Positions 1 through 8,599 of a DNA stretch of 64,000 bases are shown here, piece by piece (within the stretch, counting starts at the first letter, position 1; each line of letters begins with the position of its first letter). Location: NCBI GenBank assembly GCA_963764315.1, contig CAVXSB010000002.1, positions 62,001 to 126,000 on the forward strand, given 5' to 3'. This DNA comes from DATLWN01 sp963764315. Lineage in GTDB: Bacteria; Pseudomonadota; Zetaproteobacteria; Mariprofundales; Mariprofundaceae. The notes under the pieces are model-generated. The model worked only from the letters and a program-made list of their open reading frames with translations. It was not told where the DNA came from and did no database searches. The position numbers and the translations under genes are program-made.

Positions 1-2
1 CG

Positions 3-143
3 GTGGCCACCCTGAATGGCTCGGGGCTGGCTATCGGACGCTCGCTCGTGGCGATTCTCGAGAACGGATGGCAGGCCGACGGTACGGTACTGATTCCCGA
101 GGTACTGCGTCCCTATATGGGTGGCCTGGAACGCATCGCCTAA
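3..143 (+). CDS. serS: Seryl-tRNA synthetase, C-terminal fragment
   Basis: Only the last 46 codons lie in the window; the gene enters from the left edge and ends at TAA. The peptide contains LNGSGLAIGRSLVAILEN and ends IPEVLRPYMGGLERIA, which matches the motif 3 region and C-terminus of bacterial class II seryl-tRNA synthetases (the class II arginine is in GLAIGR). The enzyme charges tRNA-Ser in the cytoplasm. Two tRNA-Ser genes lie 5-6 kb downstream. The assignment is firm for such a short fragment because this C-terminal signature is very conserved. Confidence 0.9.
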   Translation: MATLNGSGLAIGRSLVAILENGWQADGTVLIPEVLRPYMGGLERIA

Positions 144-284
144 GACCCATGTCGAACCGACTGGGGGCCGCCTTCAGGCTCGTTTCAGATTTTCCCGCTA
201 TTCTTCGTGCGCGGTCGTTGCTGGCGGAGCCAGGCGCGTCCATCCTGGGGAAAGAGGCATTTCATGAAAGGTGAGGCATTACAG

Positions 285-1585
285 ATGATCCGGCGCATAG
301 TGCTTGCCGGCATGGTGGTTTGTGCGCTACCGGCACAGGGCATGGCGGCATCGACAGAGGCACAGGTGTGGACGCTGCAGCGCAGCGTCGCGCGCGCCGT
401 CGCCGTTGCTCCCGAGCTCGGGATGGCCCAGGCAGATGTCCGCGCCTCCCACGGAGATCTCGACAAGGCGGATGACTGGCCGAACCCCAGCGTCAGCATC
501 GATGTCACCAATAATATCCGGCGCATGTACAACGAGGGCGGATATACGCTGGGTTCGGTGAGCCTTGCCCAGCCCCTGCCGCTGTGGCGCATCAAGCCCC
601 AAGTGCGGGTTGCCCGGGAGGGGCTGTTGGCGGCACAGGCGGGTGCCGACCAGACCCAGCTGGATATTGAGGCGCGGGCCGCGCGCCTGTTTCTGGCGCT
701 ACAGATGTACCACGACCGGCTGAAACTGGCCGAGGAGCGGCAGAGCTTTGCGCGCCAGTTGATCCGTTCGCTGGAAGCGGGAACGGCCGATGGGGACGGT
801 CCGGACGATGCCACCCTCGTACGCTACATCAAGCCGCTGGACCATGCCCGCCTGCAACTGCTGGCCCAAACGGCCAATGACGATGCCAGCGCCGCGCGCA
901 ACCGCTATCAAGAGGCCCTGGACCGGTTCCGCAACTACTTGGGGCTCGGTCCCGAGGTCTCCGTGCGTCTGCCGATCATGAATGCCGCCGCCGATCCCGC
1001 ACCGTTGCCGAAGCTGCTGCAGCGGGGGGGCGGAACGCAGCCGTGCTGCGCCGGCTCAAGTACCGACTGAAAGCGGCGGAGGCTGGGGTGGCGCTGCAGA
1101 AGGCACGCCGCATTGATGATCCGGTGCTGAGCTTTGTGCATGGCCGCAACGTCAACATCTACAACTTCTCTTATTCATACGACAGTGTGCAGCTGAGCGT
1201 GGGACTGCCGCTGTGGGATCATAACACCGGCAACATCGAGAAGGCCCAAGCCGCGGTGCTGCGCAACCAGTCGCGGCTGGCCATCGCCGAACGCGACCTG
1301 CGCGGACAGCTCACCCAGGACCACATGCAGCTGAAACACCTGCTTGACCAGACCCGCCATTTCAAGCGCTATGTGCTGAAACCGGGGCATCGGCTGCTGC
1401 AGGATACCGAGAGGCATTATGATGTCGGCCAGGCCACTAGCCTGGCCCTGGTCGATGCCTACAATACCTACTTCGATGCCAAGAACCGGTATCTGGATCT
1501 GCTGTACCGTGGACAGCAGAGCGCCATCAACCTCCGGTGGCATCTCGGCAGATCCTTGCTGCAAGGTGATGGAGCAAGGCCATGA
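285..1585 (+). pseudogene. TolC-family outer membrane efflux protein with one frameshift
   Basis: Two reading frames together make one outer membrane factor of about 430 residues. The first frame starts at ATG 285 (ATG 264 is possible), has a signal peptide ending near GMAAS, and carries the first helical repeat. It goes out of register at a run of seven G at 1024-1030. The rest continues in another frame from about 1031 to the TGA at 1583-1585 and includes the second repeat. The stop overlaps the RND pump start (ATGA), so this was built as the outer membrane partner of that pump. A one-base change in the G7 run would restore the frame, so sequencing error, slippage or true inactivation are all possible. 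Confidence 0.75.
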
Positions 1586-4500
1586 TCGAGTCCCTGGTCC
1601 GCTTCTCGCTGAGCCAGCGCGTCATGCTGCTGCTCGCCTCCCTGGGCATGGCAGCAGCCGGCATCTGGTCCTTCAGTACACTGCCCATCGATGCCTTCCC
1701 GGACGTCTCCTCGCCGCAGGTGCGGGTGGTGGTCAAGGCGCCAGGGTTGTCCCCGGAGGAGGCAGAGGCGCAGATCACCTTCCCGGTCGAGATGGCCCTG
1801 CAGGGCTTGCCGCACGAGAAGGTCCTGCGTTCGAAATCGAAGTATGCCCTGTCTGATATCGTCGTCGACTTTGACGACGGCACCGATATCTACTGGGCCC
1901 GCCAGCAGGTATCGCAACGCCTGAGTGGCATATGGAGCTCGCTGCCATCCAATATCTCCGGCGGCCTGCTGCCCGTGACGACGCCGTTGGGCAGCATCTA
2001 TATGTACCGCATCGAGGGTAAGGGCTACAACATCCGCGAGCTGCGTTCCCTGCAGGACTGGGTGATCCGGCCGCGGCTCCGCACCGTCCCCGGCGTGGCG
2101 GACGTCAACTCGCTGGGCGGCGAGGTGCGTGCCTTCCGGGTCACCCCGGACCCGGACAAGCTGATACGCTACAACCTCACCCTCGATGCCTTGAAAACGG
2201 CATTGCAGGCCAACAACCGCAACTCCGGCGGTGACCGCGTCACCATCGATGGAAAGAACGTCCTGATCCGAAGCGTCGGCAAGCTCAACAACATCCAGGA
2301 CATCGGCGATATCACCATCGCCCTGCGCAACGCCCGCCCGATCCACATCCGCGATGTGGCCAGCGTCAAGATCGGTGCCCTGACGCGCTATGGCGCCGTC
2401 ACCGCAGACGGTAAGGGGGAGGTGGTGACCGGGCTCGTGCTGCTGTTACGCGGTGCCAATGCCCGCACGACCGTCGAAGGCGTCAAGAAGGCGGTCCAGG
2501 CGATGCAGCCCAGCCTGCCCCCGGATGTGCACATCGTGCCGTTCTATGACCGCAGCACCCTGGTCAAGAAGGCAGTATGGACGGTGCAGAAGGCGCTGGG
2601 CGAGGCCATCGTGCTCGTGCTATTGGTGCTCGTCATCATGCTGGGGGACCTGCGCAGTGCCCTGACGGTGGCGTTGATCCTGCCGTTGTCCGTGATGTTC
2701 ACCTTCATCATGATGAAGCTGTTCGGCATCAGCGCAAACCTGATGTCGCTCGGTGGCCTGGCCATCGCCATCGGTATCCTTGTCGATGCTGCAGTGGTGG
2801 TCGTCGAGAACATCCATGCTCGCCTTTCCCAGGCGCCTCCCGGAGCCGACCGCCTGCACATCACCTATCGGGCAACCCTGGAGGTGGCCACGCCGGTCAT
2901 CGCCGGCATCCTGATTATCATTGTTGTGTTCCTGCCGCTGTTCAGCCTCACGGGTCTGGAAGGCAAGATGTTCAAGCCCTTGGCCATCACCATCGCCTTC
3001 GCCCTGTGTGGCTCGCTGATCATGTCGCTGACTGCGATCCCGATGCTGGCCAGCTTCATCATGCGCCGACACGGAGGAGAGGCCGGGCATGATGCGGACG
3101 GCGTGCTGATCCGGCTTCTGAAGCGTGTCTACATGCCCATGATGCAGGCGGTGCTGCATCACCGCTGGATAGCGCTGACTGCGGCCCTGTCAGCTCTCGC
3201 TTTCGCCGGCTGGCTGTTCCCGCATATCGGCAAGGAATTCATGCCGACGATGGACGAGGGGACGACCGTCATCACCCTCCAGAAGGCAGCGGACATCTCG
3301 TTGCATGATTCGCTGGTGATGGACGGGAAGATCCAGCGGGCGTTGATGTCCCTGCCCGAGGTCACGGGCGTTGTGTCGCGTACCGGATCGGATGAGCTGC
3401 GCATGGATCCGATGGGCCTGTACGATACCGACAACTTTCTGCAGACGATTCCTCGCTCCCAGTGGCATCGCAGCGTGGCCGAGTTCAAGAAGGCGCTGCG
3501 CCAGAAGCTCATGCAGATCAAGGGCATCGATTTTGCCTTCACGCAGCCGATCGAGATGCGCGTCTCGGAGATGCTTACCGGTGTCCGCTCCGCGCTGGCG
3601 ATCAAGCTGTATGGTGATGACCTGCACGAGCTGGATACCCTGTCCGGCAGGATCGTGAAGCTGGTGGGTGTCATCCCCGGCGCTGAGGGCATCTTCCGCG
3701 GTCGGCTGTCCGGACAGCGTTTTCTGCAGATCGATATCAACGACGATGCCATCGCCCGTTACGGCATCAACGTCCGCGATATCAATCAGGTGATTGAAAC
3801 GGGCGTGGCCGGACGTGTCGCCACCACGGTGATCAAGAGCAATCGTCGTATCGGCGTGCTGCTGCGCCTGCCCGAGGCCGATCGCAACTCGCCTGCGACT
3901 ATCGGCAGACTGCTGATCCATACCCCGGGCGGGGCGGCCGTGCCGCTGCGGCTTCTGGCCGATATCCATATGAGCGAGGGGCCGGTGGAGATCACGCGGG
4001 AGTCGGCGCGCCGTGAGGTTGTCATTCAGTCCAATGTGAAGGGCCGCGATATCGTCGGCTTCGTCCACGACATCAAGGCATCCATCGCCAAGAACATAAA
4101 GCTCCCGCCAGGTTACACCATCACCTACGGCGGTCAGTTCGAGAATGAGCAGCGCGCCGCCGCACGCTTGGAAGTGGTCATCCCGCTGTCCGTCGTGCTG
4201 ATCTTCATCATGCTGTTCTCGACCTTCGGTTCGGTGCGTCAGGCCGGCCTGATTCTGCTCAATATTCCATTCGCCATGATCGGTGGCGTCATCAGCCTGT
4301 ATCTGTCGGGGTTGTACATGTCGGTGCCGGCTTCGGTCGGATTTATCACGCTGTTCGGGGTGGCAGTCCTCAACGGTGTGGTCATGGTCAGCTACTTCAA
4401 CCAGCTGCGCGATGGTGGCTTCAACGTGCGCGATGCCGTGCAGCAGGGGGCGGAGCGGCGGCTGCGCCCGGTGCTGATGACGGCGATGATCGCCAGTCTC

Positions 4501-4686
4501 GGCCTGTTGCCGCTGCTTACCTCCACGGGGACCGGCTCTGAGCTGCAAAAGCCGCTGGCGGTGGTGGTGATCGGCGGCCTGGTCACATCCACGCTGCTGA
4601 CATTGCTGCTGCTGCCGATGCTGTATGCCTGGGTGGAGGAGCGTGCGGAGCGTCGCCTGGCCGATGACAAGGAGGATAGGGCATGA
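1582..4686 (+). CDS. Heavy-metal efflux RND transporter, CusA/CzcA family
   Basis: A 1034-residue inner membrane proton antiporter of the HME-RND family, the usual length for this family. The N-terminus has the first membrane helix, followed by PIDAFPDVSSPQVRV and DFDDGTDIYWARQQVSQRL, which are typical of CzcA/CusA porter domains. The TM4 motif at about residues 387-413 reads SLGGLAIAIGILVDAAVVVVEN in pieces; the AIG...DAA form resembles the subgroups assigned to monovalent metals such as Cu(I)/Ag(I) rather than the DFG...DGA form of Zn/Co/Cd pumps. Substrate is inference only. It overlaps the TolC gene upstream and the DUF3240 gene downstream by 4 bases each, so they form one operon. No periplasmic adaptor gene is present. 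Confidence 0.9.
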   Translation: MIESLVRFSLSQRVMLLLASLGMAAAGIWSFSTLPIDAFPDVSSPQVRVVVKAPGLSPEEAEAQITFPVEMALQGLPHEKVLRSKSKYALSDIVVDFDDGTDIYWARQQVSQRLSGIWSSLPSNISGGLLPVTTPLGSIYMYRIEGKGYNIRELRSLQDWVIRPRLRTVPGVADVNSLGGEVRAFRVTPDPDKLIRYNLTLDALKTALQANNRNSGGDRVTIDGKNVLIRSVGKLNNIQDIGDITIALRNARPIHIRDVASVKIGALTRYGAVTADGKGEVVTGLVLLLRGANARTTVEGVKKAVQAMQPSLPPDVHIVPFYDRSTLVKKAVWTVQKALGEAIVLVLLVLVIMLGDLRSALTVALILPLSVMFTFIMMKLFGISANLMSLGGLAIAIGILVDAAVVVVENIHARLSQAPPGADRLHITYRATLEVATPVIAGILIIIVVFLPLFSLTGLEGKMFKPLAITIAFALCGSLIMSLTAIPMLASFIMRRHGGEAGHDADGVLIRLLKRVYMPMMQAVLHHRWIALTAALSALAFAGWLFPHIGKEFMPTMDEGTTVITLQKAADISLHDSLVMDGKIQRALMSLPEVTGVVSRTGSDELRMDPMGLYDTDNFLQTIPRSQWHRSVAEFKKALRQKLMQIKGIDFAFTQPIEMRVSEMLTGVRSALAIKLYGDDLHELDTLSGRIVKLVGVIPGAEGIFRGRLSGQRFLQIDINDDAIARYGINVRDINQVIETGVAGRVATTVIKSNRRIGVLLRLPEADRNSPATIGRLLIHTPGGAAVPLRLLADIHMSEGPVEITRESARREVVIQSNVKGRDIVGFVHDIKASIAKNIKLPPGYTITYGGQFENEQRAAARLEVVIPLSVVLIFIMLFSTFGSVRQAGLILLNIPFAMIGGVISLYLSGLYMSVPASVGFITLFGVAVLNGVVMVSYFNQLRDGGFNVRDAVQQGAERRLRPVLMTAMIASLGLLPLLTSTGTGSELQKPLAVVVIGGLVTSTLLTLLLLPMLYAWVEERAERRLADDKEDRA

Positions 4687-4991
4687 AGATGCTGACGCTG
4701 GTGGTGCACGCCTCCCTCCGACATGATCTTGCCGATGTCATCCGGGATCTGCCCGAGGTGCGCGGTTTTACCTTCACGCAGGTGCAGGGGCATGGCAGCC
4801 ATGTCGACTCCGATCCCTTCCTGTCCAGCCGCGACCGTGTCGTCGGTTATTCGCCGCGTATCAAGGCTGAGATCCTGCTGGCCGACGAGGCGGTGCAGCC
4901 GGTGCTGGTCAGGCTACGTGAGGCCATGTGCCGCGAGCGTAGTCGCGGTTCATACTGGGTCTCCGATATCGACGACTTGGGGCAGTTGTAG
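4683..4991 (+). CDS. DUF3240 family PII-like protein
   Basis: A 102-residue cytoplasmic protein whose start overlaps the RND pump stop (ATGA), so it is translationally coupled to the pump. The sequence MLTLVVHASLRHDLADVI, then FTFTQVQGHG and a C-terminal strand region, fits DUF3240, a small ferredoxin-fold family related to PII proteins that is commonly found beside heavy-metal RND pumps. A regulatory or metal/nucleotide-sensing role on the transporter is inference from that context. The family call is from pattern memory, not a search. Confidence 0.7.
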   Translation: MKMLTLVVHASLRHDLADVIRDLPEVRGFTFTQVQGHGSHVDSDPFLSSRDRVVGYSPRIKAEILLADEAVQPVLVRLREAMCRERSRGSYWVSDIDDLGQL

Positions 4992-5082
4992 CGACCAATC
5001 CACCCAGGAGTGTTGCCATACCACACTGCCGCGGGGTAAGTTTCCCGGCCTTCGCCGCCCCCGTGGCCGGACGGCGTAGCAG

Positions 5083-5170
5083 GGAGGGGTGGCTGAGCGG
5101 TTGAAAGCACTGGTCTTGAAAACCAGCGAAGGGAAACCTTCCGTGGGTTCGAATCCCACCCCCTCCGCCA
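5083..5170 (+). tRNA. serT: tRNA-Ser (anticodon UGA)
   Basis: The gene folds as a class II tRNA with acceptor stem GGAGGGG paired to CCCCTCC, discriminator G and encoded CCA at 5168-5170. The D-arm reads GGCTGAGCGGTTGAAAGC, the anticodon stem CTGGT/ACCAG encloses a loop with TGA, a long variable arm follows, and the T-arm carries GGTTCGAATCC. It reads UCN serine codons. Confidence 0.97.
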
Positions 5171-5309
5171 GATACAGCCAATCACATAGATAGCGCGTCG
5201 AGAGTGAAGACGATCATTAGGGCCCCAGGGGGTGGGTGAGAACCCGCGGCGGTGGGTCGACAAATCAGCTTCTGATTTGAACGCCGCTTGCGGCGGCCCG
5301 CAGGGTGCC
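5171..5309. other. Short intergenic stretch downstream of tRNA-Ser
   Basis: No gene is seen. There are two small inverted repeats, CAAATCAG/CTGATTTG near 5261-5279 and GCCGC/GCGGC near 5282-5295, between the tRNA and the converging lipoprotein gene. Neither is followed by a T-run, so I do not call a terminator. Confidence 0.4.
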
Positions 5310-5789
5310 TCACATCTTGGGCGTACCCATCATCCCCATGCCCTCCATCTTGTTGATCTCAAGCCGATAGTAGTTGCCGTTCTTGCTCGGGCTGTAGATG
5401 CACAGCGTATCCCCGTTTTTGGCCATGGAAGGACTGCCCTTGCTGCCCTTGCGCCAGTCCTTTCCACAGATGCCCGCCAGATCCTGCGAGACGTGCTTCA
5501 GCGACGGCGTCCGGCCGTGCACGCCCGAGGACAAGATCATGGAGATCTCCGTCAACCGGTTCTTGGGGTCGAACCCCAGGCTGACGTTCTGCACGGTATA
5601 GGCTTTCCACTGATCGCTGGCCTGCAGGCCCCCGTCATGCATGAATTGCTTCCAAGCCTCGCGGGTGTCCTTGCCCATCACCAGGATTTTGTCCAGCGGC
5701 GATGCCGGATGGAAGGGGCCGTGGCCGTTTTCGTTGCTGCAGCCGGCGATGGCGACACATAGAAACAGTGCCCAGGTGATATTCCGCAT
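5310..5789 (-). CDS. Predicted lipoprotein, unknown function
   Basis: A 159-residue protein with a lipoprotein signal: MRNITWALFLCVAIAGCSNE, with lipobox IAGC and acylated Cys near residue 16-17. A GGAGA ribosome binding site sits upstream of the ATG at 5787-5789. The mature part has no domain I recognise; it contains one further cysteine (GICGKD) and a segment ending with a methionine-rich tail, MEGMGMMGTPKM. It stands alone between tRNA genes on the opposite strand. Expected location is the periplasmic face of a membrane. Confidence 0.7.
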   Translation of the reverse strand: MRNITWALFLCVAIAGCSNENGHGPFHPASPLDKILVMGKDTREAWKQFMHDGGLQASDQWKAYTVQNVSLGFDPKNRLTEISMILSSGVHGRTPSLKHVSQDLAGICGKDWRKGSKGSPSMAKNGDTLCIYSPSKNGNYYRLEINKMEGMGMMGTPKM

Positions 5790-6100
5790 ATGTTTTCTCC
5801 GTGTATCGAAATCCCGATTCGATAGGTGTTACCGTTCAGGAAAACGTATGGGAGCGATGGGCTCCCGTCCAGCGCGACCTTTAAGCCGCATCGCTGTGAC
5901 GCTTTTGGCGATCACCATTCTCCCGTTGTCCGAAGGGTGATGATGTGTATGATGCGTTCGCTGGCCATTCAAGGTGTGTCCATGGGTGTCCAGCGAATCC
6001 GGCAGGTCCAGCGTGACGTCCGCAAGTCATGATGCTGGTAAGGCGGACAAGCGCGCTTGTTCCCGTCATTGTCGGATTCATCAAACATCTTGCGCGGAAT
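5790..6100. other. Intergenic region upstream of tRNA-Ser(GCU)
   Basis: About 310 bases without a convincing gene. It must hold the promoter of the leftward lipoprotein gene and of the rightward tRNA-Ser gene. Short related segments (GTCCAtGGGTGTCCAGCG and GGTCCAGCGTGACGTCCGC) recur near 5978-6028 but show no clear function. Short open frames on both strands lack ribosome binding sites and were not called. Confidence 0.4.
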
Positions 6101-6190
6101 GGAGAGATGGCTGAGTGGTCGAAAGCGCGCCCCTGCTAAGGGTGTATAGGGTAACACCTATCGAGGGTTCGAATCCCTCTCTCTCCGCCA
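6101..6190 (+). tRNA. tRNA-Ser (anticodon GCU)
   Basis: Class II tRNA with acceptor stem GGAGAGA/TCTCTCC, discriminator G and encoded CCA at 6188-6190. The D-arm is GGCTGAGTGGTCGAAAGC, the anticodon loop holds GCT, there is a long variable arm (GTGTATAGGGTAACACC) and the T-arm has GGGTTCGAATCCC. It reads AGC and AGU serine codons. The next coding sequence begins only 5 bases after its CCA. Confidence 0.97.
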
Positions 6191-6195
6191 TTTTA

Positions 6196-6702
6196 ATGTG
6201 GTTGGCGTTGATTTTCACCGTCCTGCTGCTGTGCTCCTGCGACCAGCAGAAGCCGGAGCAGCAGATCCAGTGGCAGCTGCCGCTGGCCACGCCTCAGGAT
6301 CCGCATGGGGCCAGCACCGCCCAGGCACTGCCCGACTGGGCGAAGGCTGTGCACGGCAGCGCCAGCATCGCGTTGCTACACACGGACACGGCACAGACAT
6401 TCGATGTCGACGTCAGCGAGGGCAAAGCGGTCGAAAGCGGTGGCTTCACCATCCGCCTGCTCGGCCTGGCTCAGGGGCTGCGGATCAAATCCGGGGCTTT
6501 CATTGACGACAAGAATGTGCATAATCCCGCCGCGTTCGTGGAGATCAGCCAGGATGGCAAGGCGATCTACCACGGCTGGTTGTATCAGGATTTTCCGGAG
6601 ATGTTCGGGCCTGATACCGTCGACTGGAAAATCTGGGTCAAAGACATTAGCATTCAGCCGCCTTTGCAACAGCTTCCAGGATCACAGGGCACGCGCCCGT
6701 AG
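6196..6702 (+). CDS. Predicted lipoprotein, DUF2155-like, between two tRNA genes
   Basis: A 168-residue protein starting at ATG 6196, 5 bases after the CCA of tRNA-Ser. The start MWLALIFTVLLLCSC gives a short hydrophobic signal with Cys15 as probable lipidation site, though it has no basic residue at the extreme N-terminus. The C-terminal 100 residues (FTIRLLGLAQGL..., AAFVEI, YHGWLYQDFPEMFG) resemble DUF2155, a family of small envelope proteins of unknown function. No Shine-Dalgarno sequence precedes the start, and the TAG stop lies inside the following tRNA-Arg gene (10-base overlap). The three genes are therefore probably one transcript, and tRNA 3' processing would leave a nearly leaderless mRNA. 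Confidence 0.7.
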   Translation: MWLALIFTVLLLCSCDQQKPEQQIQWQLPLATPQDPHGASTAQALPDWAKAVHGSASIALLHTDTAQTFDVDVSEGKAVESGGFTIRLLGLAQGLRIKSGAFIDDKNVHNPAAFVEISQDGKAIYHGWLYQDFPEMFGPDTVDWKIWVKDISIQPPLQQLPGSQGTRP

Positions 6703-6769
6703 CTCAGCTGGATAGAGCATCAGACTACGAATCTGAGGGTCGGGCGTTCGAATCGCTCCGGGCGCGCCA
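6693..6769 (+). tRNA. tRNA-Arg (anticodon ACG)
   Basis: Cloverleaf with acceptor stem GCGCCCG/CGGGCGC, discriminator G, encoded CCA at 6767-6769, D-arm AGCTCAGCTGGATAGAGC, anticodon stem CAGA/TCTG around the ACG loop, and T-arm GGGCGTTCGAATCGCTC. The anticodon A is expected to be deaminated to inosine to read CGU, CGC and CGA. Its 5' end contains the stop codon of the preceding lipoprotein gene. Confidence 0.97.
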
Positions 6770-6777
6770 GTAAGGAC

Positions 6778-6814
6778 AAGGGGTTCCGAGAAATCGGGGC
6801 CCCTTTCTCTTTTT
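6778..6814 (+). terminator. Intrinsic terminator after tRNA-Arg
   Basis: A 12-bp perfect stem, with two G-T pairs, AAGGGGTTCCGA/TCGGGGCCCCTT around a GAAA loop, followed by TCTCTTTTT. It should end the tRNA-Ser/lipoprotein/tRNA-Arg transcript. Confidence 0.9.
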
Positions 6815-6933
6815 CCACGGACAAAACAGCGCTTCCGCGCCGCATGCGGCGCATCGTGCGCAGGCAACTTAGGCAGCCATGGCGCGGATCATGCGCTTGA
6901 ATCCATGGCGTGGATACCTAGGGTGAAGAAAAA

Positions 6934-7065
6934 ATGCGGGTAGGCACAATGACGGAAGAATCCAGCAAGCTAGAAAAGTATCTCAAAATGGGCGTCATCG
7001 CGTTCGCGATCTTCTCGCTGGTCCTTTCCTTTGTCGTGACGGTTTACATGAAGTTCAACAAATAG
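6934..7065 (+). CDS. Small single-pass membrane protein (43 aa)
   Basis: A small frame from ATG 6934 (alternative ATG 6949) to TAG 7063-7065. The upstream start is preferred because AGGGTGAAG lies about 5 bases before it. The product has a charged N-terminal part (TEESSKLEKY), one hydrophobic helix (MGVIAFAIFSLVLSFVVTVY) and a basic end (MKFNK). It resembles small membrane accessory subunits in size and form, but I recognise no family and its neighbours give no clue. Confidence 0.5.
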   Translation: MRVGTMTEESSKLEKYLKMGVIAFAIFSLVLSFVVTVYMKFNK

Positions 7066-7116
7066 GGTGCGATCCGTGATGGGGCGGTCCGGTGCGTCCA
7101 CCTACCGGCCCATCGG

Positions 7117-7257
7117 TCAATGCTTGCCGATGAGGTAAGACAGGGCCAGGCAGATCAGGGTCAACCAGGCGGCAGCCTCCCAACTGTAATCGGGTTGCCC
7201 GATGCTTCTCAGTGGTAATCCATGCCGCTTCTTCAATTCCTCCCCCAATGCCCTCAT
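7117..7257 (-). CDS. Small membrane protein (46 aa)
   Basis: A short leftward frame from ATG at 7255-7257 to TGA at 7117-7119. The product starts MRALGEELKKRHGLPLRSI, then has a C-terminal hydrophobic helix (AAAWLTLICLALSYLIG) ending in KH. The amphipathic N-terminus plus a tail helix looks like a tail-anchored membrane microprotein. There is only a weak ribosome binding site (AAGGGC), so the call rests on composition and is moderate. Confidence 0.45.
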   Translation of the reverse strand: MRALGEELKKRHGLPLRSIGQPDYSWEAAAWLTLICLALSYLIGKH

Positions 7258-7466
7258 GCCCTTGAGCTTGGGCCTGCCTGCTAGCCACCAATGGTGGGGA
7301 GAAGGGCCGGACAGGGGTATTCGTAAGCATACCTACGAAATAGCACTTACAGACGGGAGCCAGGATATCGCGCATCGACCATCCGGTGACCCAGGTCACT
7401 GATGAGCGATGCCTTATTCCTTAGCTCTGGCTAGCAAGCGACGGTTTCAGCGTACGGAGGTATGCC

Positions 7467-8042
7467 ATGTCCACGACCAGTACCATTGCCCATTACCCGG
7501 TCAATATTCCGGCCAGCACCATTGCCCCGCCTTCGGTCCGCGCGTCCGGCAAGACGGATGGCGATGCAGATCAGGGTGTCGAGGTCGGTATCAGCGGGGG
7601 CAGCGGGCAGCCGGTGAACAACAACCTGTCCCGTGCCGTGCAGCAGGCGCTCGGCCACCTGCATGCGCATGCGAAGATCACTACGGCGGATGCACAGGCA
7701 CCGGCGCTTCCCATGACCATGCAGGGCTTCATCCAGGCCCTGATTGCATCCCTTCACCAGATCGGAGTGAGTCCTACGGCGTCGCCATCTCCGACGCAGA
7801 GCGCCGGTCTCCAGGCCGTCAGTGTCGCAAGCGGCAGGTATGCACCGGCGGCAGCGAACGATGTGCAGAGCCTGATCCGTCAGAGCGCCACCGTGCTGTC
7901 GTCGAATACCGCGCTGCAGCAGGATTTCCAGAGCATGCTGCGCGCCGCCGGTGTCGATCAGTCGGCCACCTCGTTGCAGCACTTCCTGCGCTCCGTTTCT
8001 TCCCAGATGAAGCCATCATCGGTGGTCGACGCCATCGCCTGA
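7467..8042 (+). CDS. Hypothetical protein, Ala/Ser/Gln-rich
   Basis: A 191-residue protein with a good ribosome binding site (GGAGG) just before ATG 7467. It has no signal peptide or membrane helix. The composition is rich in Ala, Ser, Gln, Thr and Val, with a low-complexity N-terminal part (residues 1-60), a middle helix (MQGFIQALIASLHQIG) and a C-terminal helical region (QDFQSMLRAAGVDQSATSLQHFLRSV). I do not recognise the family; helix-rich, cysteine-free proteins of this style are sometimes secreted or structural. It ends 24 bases before the converging host-attachment-like gene. Confidence 0.6.
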   Translation: MSTTSTIAHYPVNIPASTIAPPSVRASGKTDGDADQGVEVGISGGSGQPVNNNLSRAVQQALGHLHAHAKITTADAQAPALPMTMQGFIQALIASLHQIGVSPTASPSPTQSAGLQAVSVASGRYAPAAANDVQSLIRQSATVLSSNTALQQDFQSMLRAAGVDQSATSLQHFLRSVSSQMKPSSVVDAIA

Positions 8043-8066
8043 TACCCGTTCACGCTGGCTATAGCC

Positions 8067-8498
8067 TCACAGGTGTGCCGGCAGATGGCCCCTGAGCTCC
8101 TTCGGTGTGCACTGGGTGAGGTGCTTGCCGAGCTCGCCGGCGACCATCGGGCCGAGATGTTCGTAGCGATCGCGTAGCAGGCCGAGCAGCGATGGCGGGG
8201 CCACGACATACAGCTTGTCGAAGCGGTGCTTGACGCGCCCATCCTCGAGATAAGCGGTCAATTGCTGGGCAAACGCGGCGGCTTGTCCGTCCTTCGGGTC
8301 GAGGCGTTGCTCCATGGCATGCCGCGCACCGCCGAATCTGTCGAAGGCGCGGCCCGGCAGGTCGCTGGTCAGATCGCGGTCATGCAGGCGTGAATCGGTA
8401 TGTACGAAGTTTTCCTGCTCTTCCAGCTCGCCACTGCTGAAGTCTGTGGAGAACAGCCTGGCTCGGCTGTTGTCGGCAACAAGAACCCAGATGGTCAT
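8067..8498 (-). CDS. Host attachment (baeRF-like) family protein
   Basis: A 143-residue cytoplasmic protein read leftward, with AAGGAGG 6 bases before the ATG at 8496-8498. The start MTIWVLVADNSRARLFS and the later YVVAPPSLLGLLR and LGKHLTQCTPKELRGHL match the protein family annotated as host attachment protein, distantly related to eRF1/baeRF release-factor-like domains. Its real role is not established; a stress or ribosome-related role is an inference. It is a single gene, divergent from thiL. A longer frame extends upstream but is the shadow of thiL. Confidence 0.75.
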   Translation of the reverse strand: MTIWVLVADNSRARLFSTDFSSGELEEQENFVHTDSRLHDRDLTSDLPGRAFDRFGGARHAMEQRLDPKDGQAAAFAQQLTAYLEDGRVKHRFDKLYVVAPPSLLGLLRDRYEHLGPMVAGELGKHLTQCTPKELRGHLPAHL

Positions 8499-8599
8499 GG
8501 GAACCTCCTTGTGCATGGACATATGCCGGCATTCTAGACGATCCCCGCCGGTTTGATGCACATCTGGCCTTGGGACATGGCCGGCTGCACAATGGCCGC

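Noticed and set aside
3190..4548. Long antisense frame over the heavy-metal RND pump
   Set aside because: His/Gln/Arg-rich shadow without motifs or start signals.
5826..6084. Short frames on both strands between the lipoprotein gene and tRNA-Ser(GCU)
   Set aside because: No ribosome binding sites, no conserved-looking sequence, and they overlap each other.
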